Assembly: GCF_000763805.1 (NCBI RefSeq)
Contig: NZ_JRKS01000002.1
Span: forward strand, 1-64,000
Origin: Paracoccus sphaerophysae
Lineage (GTDB): Bacteria > Pseudomonadota > Alphaproteobacteria > Rhodobacterales > Rhodobacteraceae
Direction: 5' to 3'
Length of the DNA: 64,000 bases
Position numbers and translations under genes: made by a program. Below are positions 63,947 to 64,000 of this stretch, one piece after another. The notes below the pieces were generated by a model. That model did not search any database, was not told the origin of the DNA, and saw only the letters and a program-made list of their open reading frames with translations. Position 1 is the first letter of the stretch, and each line of letters begins with the position of its first letter.

Positions 63947-64000
63947 ATGACGGACGGGATCACGGTGGCAATCGCCGTTGCGGCGGGAACGGTCTCGGTC
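63947..64000 (+). CDS. 5' end of an unidentified gene (cut by window edge)
   Basis: An open frame from ATG 63947 (MTDGITVAIAVAAGTVSV) continues past the right edge. The short visible part is hydrophobic and could be an N-terminal membrane helix. A GGAGGGCGAAGG stretch lies about 20-30 bases upstream. Too little is seen to name it. Confidence 0.4.
   Translation, partial: MTDGITVAIAVAAGTVSV

Overview
The window is about 70% G+C, gene-dense and looks like an alphaproteobacterial chromosome, most likely a Rhodobacteraceae member close to Paracoccus. Evidence is the regB / senC-regA-hvrA block at the right end, the lspA-DUF3035 lipoprotein pair, secB with fxsA and a Tim44-like gene, and the wording of many proteins. 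This placement is inference from gene content, not from a marker phylogeny. No rRNA, tRNA, CRISPR or intact insertion sequence was seen.

Layout. 0-8.7 kb is mostly housekeeping: LysE exporter (cut by the window edge), rluA, a lipocalin lipoprotein, an AT-rich two-gene cassette (Clp-fold SDH-type protease plus a 61-residue partner), hslU, purH, lspA, a DUF3035 lipoprotein and a divergent trpB. 8.7-19.8 kb is a protocatechuate catabolism locus. One tightly overlapping minus-strand operon runs pobA-pcaD-pcaC-pcaH-pcaG-BKACE-pcaB-TRAP(P,Q,M)-TauE/SafE, with the regulator pcaQ divergent from pobA. 19.3-22.7 kb holds a MarR regulator, a MobA-like 3-hydroxybenzoate 4-hydroxylase behind two palindromic operators, and a LysR regulator.

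22.8-30.5 kb is a decaying second aromatic cluster: cytochrome P450, [2Fe-2S] ferredoxin, ferredoxin reductase, alpha/beta hydrolase, protocatechuate 4,5-dioxygenase (LigA, LigB), a YciI-like protein, a TRAP transporter, a LysR regulator and an NAD(P)-dependent oxidoreductase. At least seven lesions (frameshifts, a nonsense codon, internal and junction deletions) lie inside this 8 kb, while almost every other gene in the window is open.

30.7-64 kb returns to chromosomal functions: an M16 peptidase pair, mutL (endonuclease type), DUF3775, an aldose sugar dehydrogenase, two saccharopine dehydrogenases, NlpC/P60 and M17 peptidases, asd, a DUF4139 protein, nagK-like and nagA, an RND efflux pair, two RTX-repeat proteins, pnp and rpsO (split by a lower-GC opposite-strand gene), Smr, Tim44-like, fxsA, secB, an HD hydrolase and the RegB/RegA redox regulon genes.

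Metabolic reading: 4-hydroxybenzoate (PobA) and 3-hydroxybenzoate (MobA) both converge on protocatechuate, which the intact pca ortho-cleavage operon degrades. The competing meta-cleavage (lig) cluster is being lost. A BKACE enzyme sits where pcaI/pcaJ/pcaF would be expected, which suggests a shortcut from 3-oxoadipate to succinyl-CoA.
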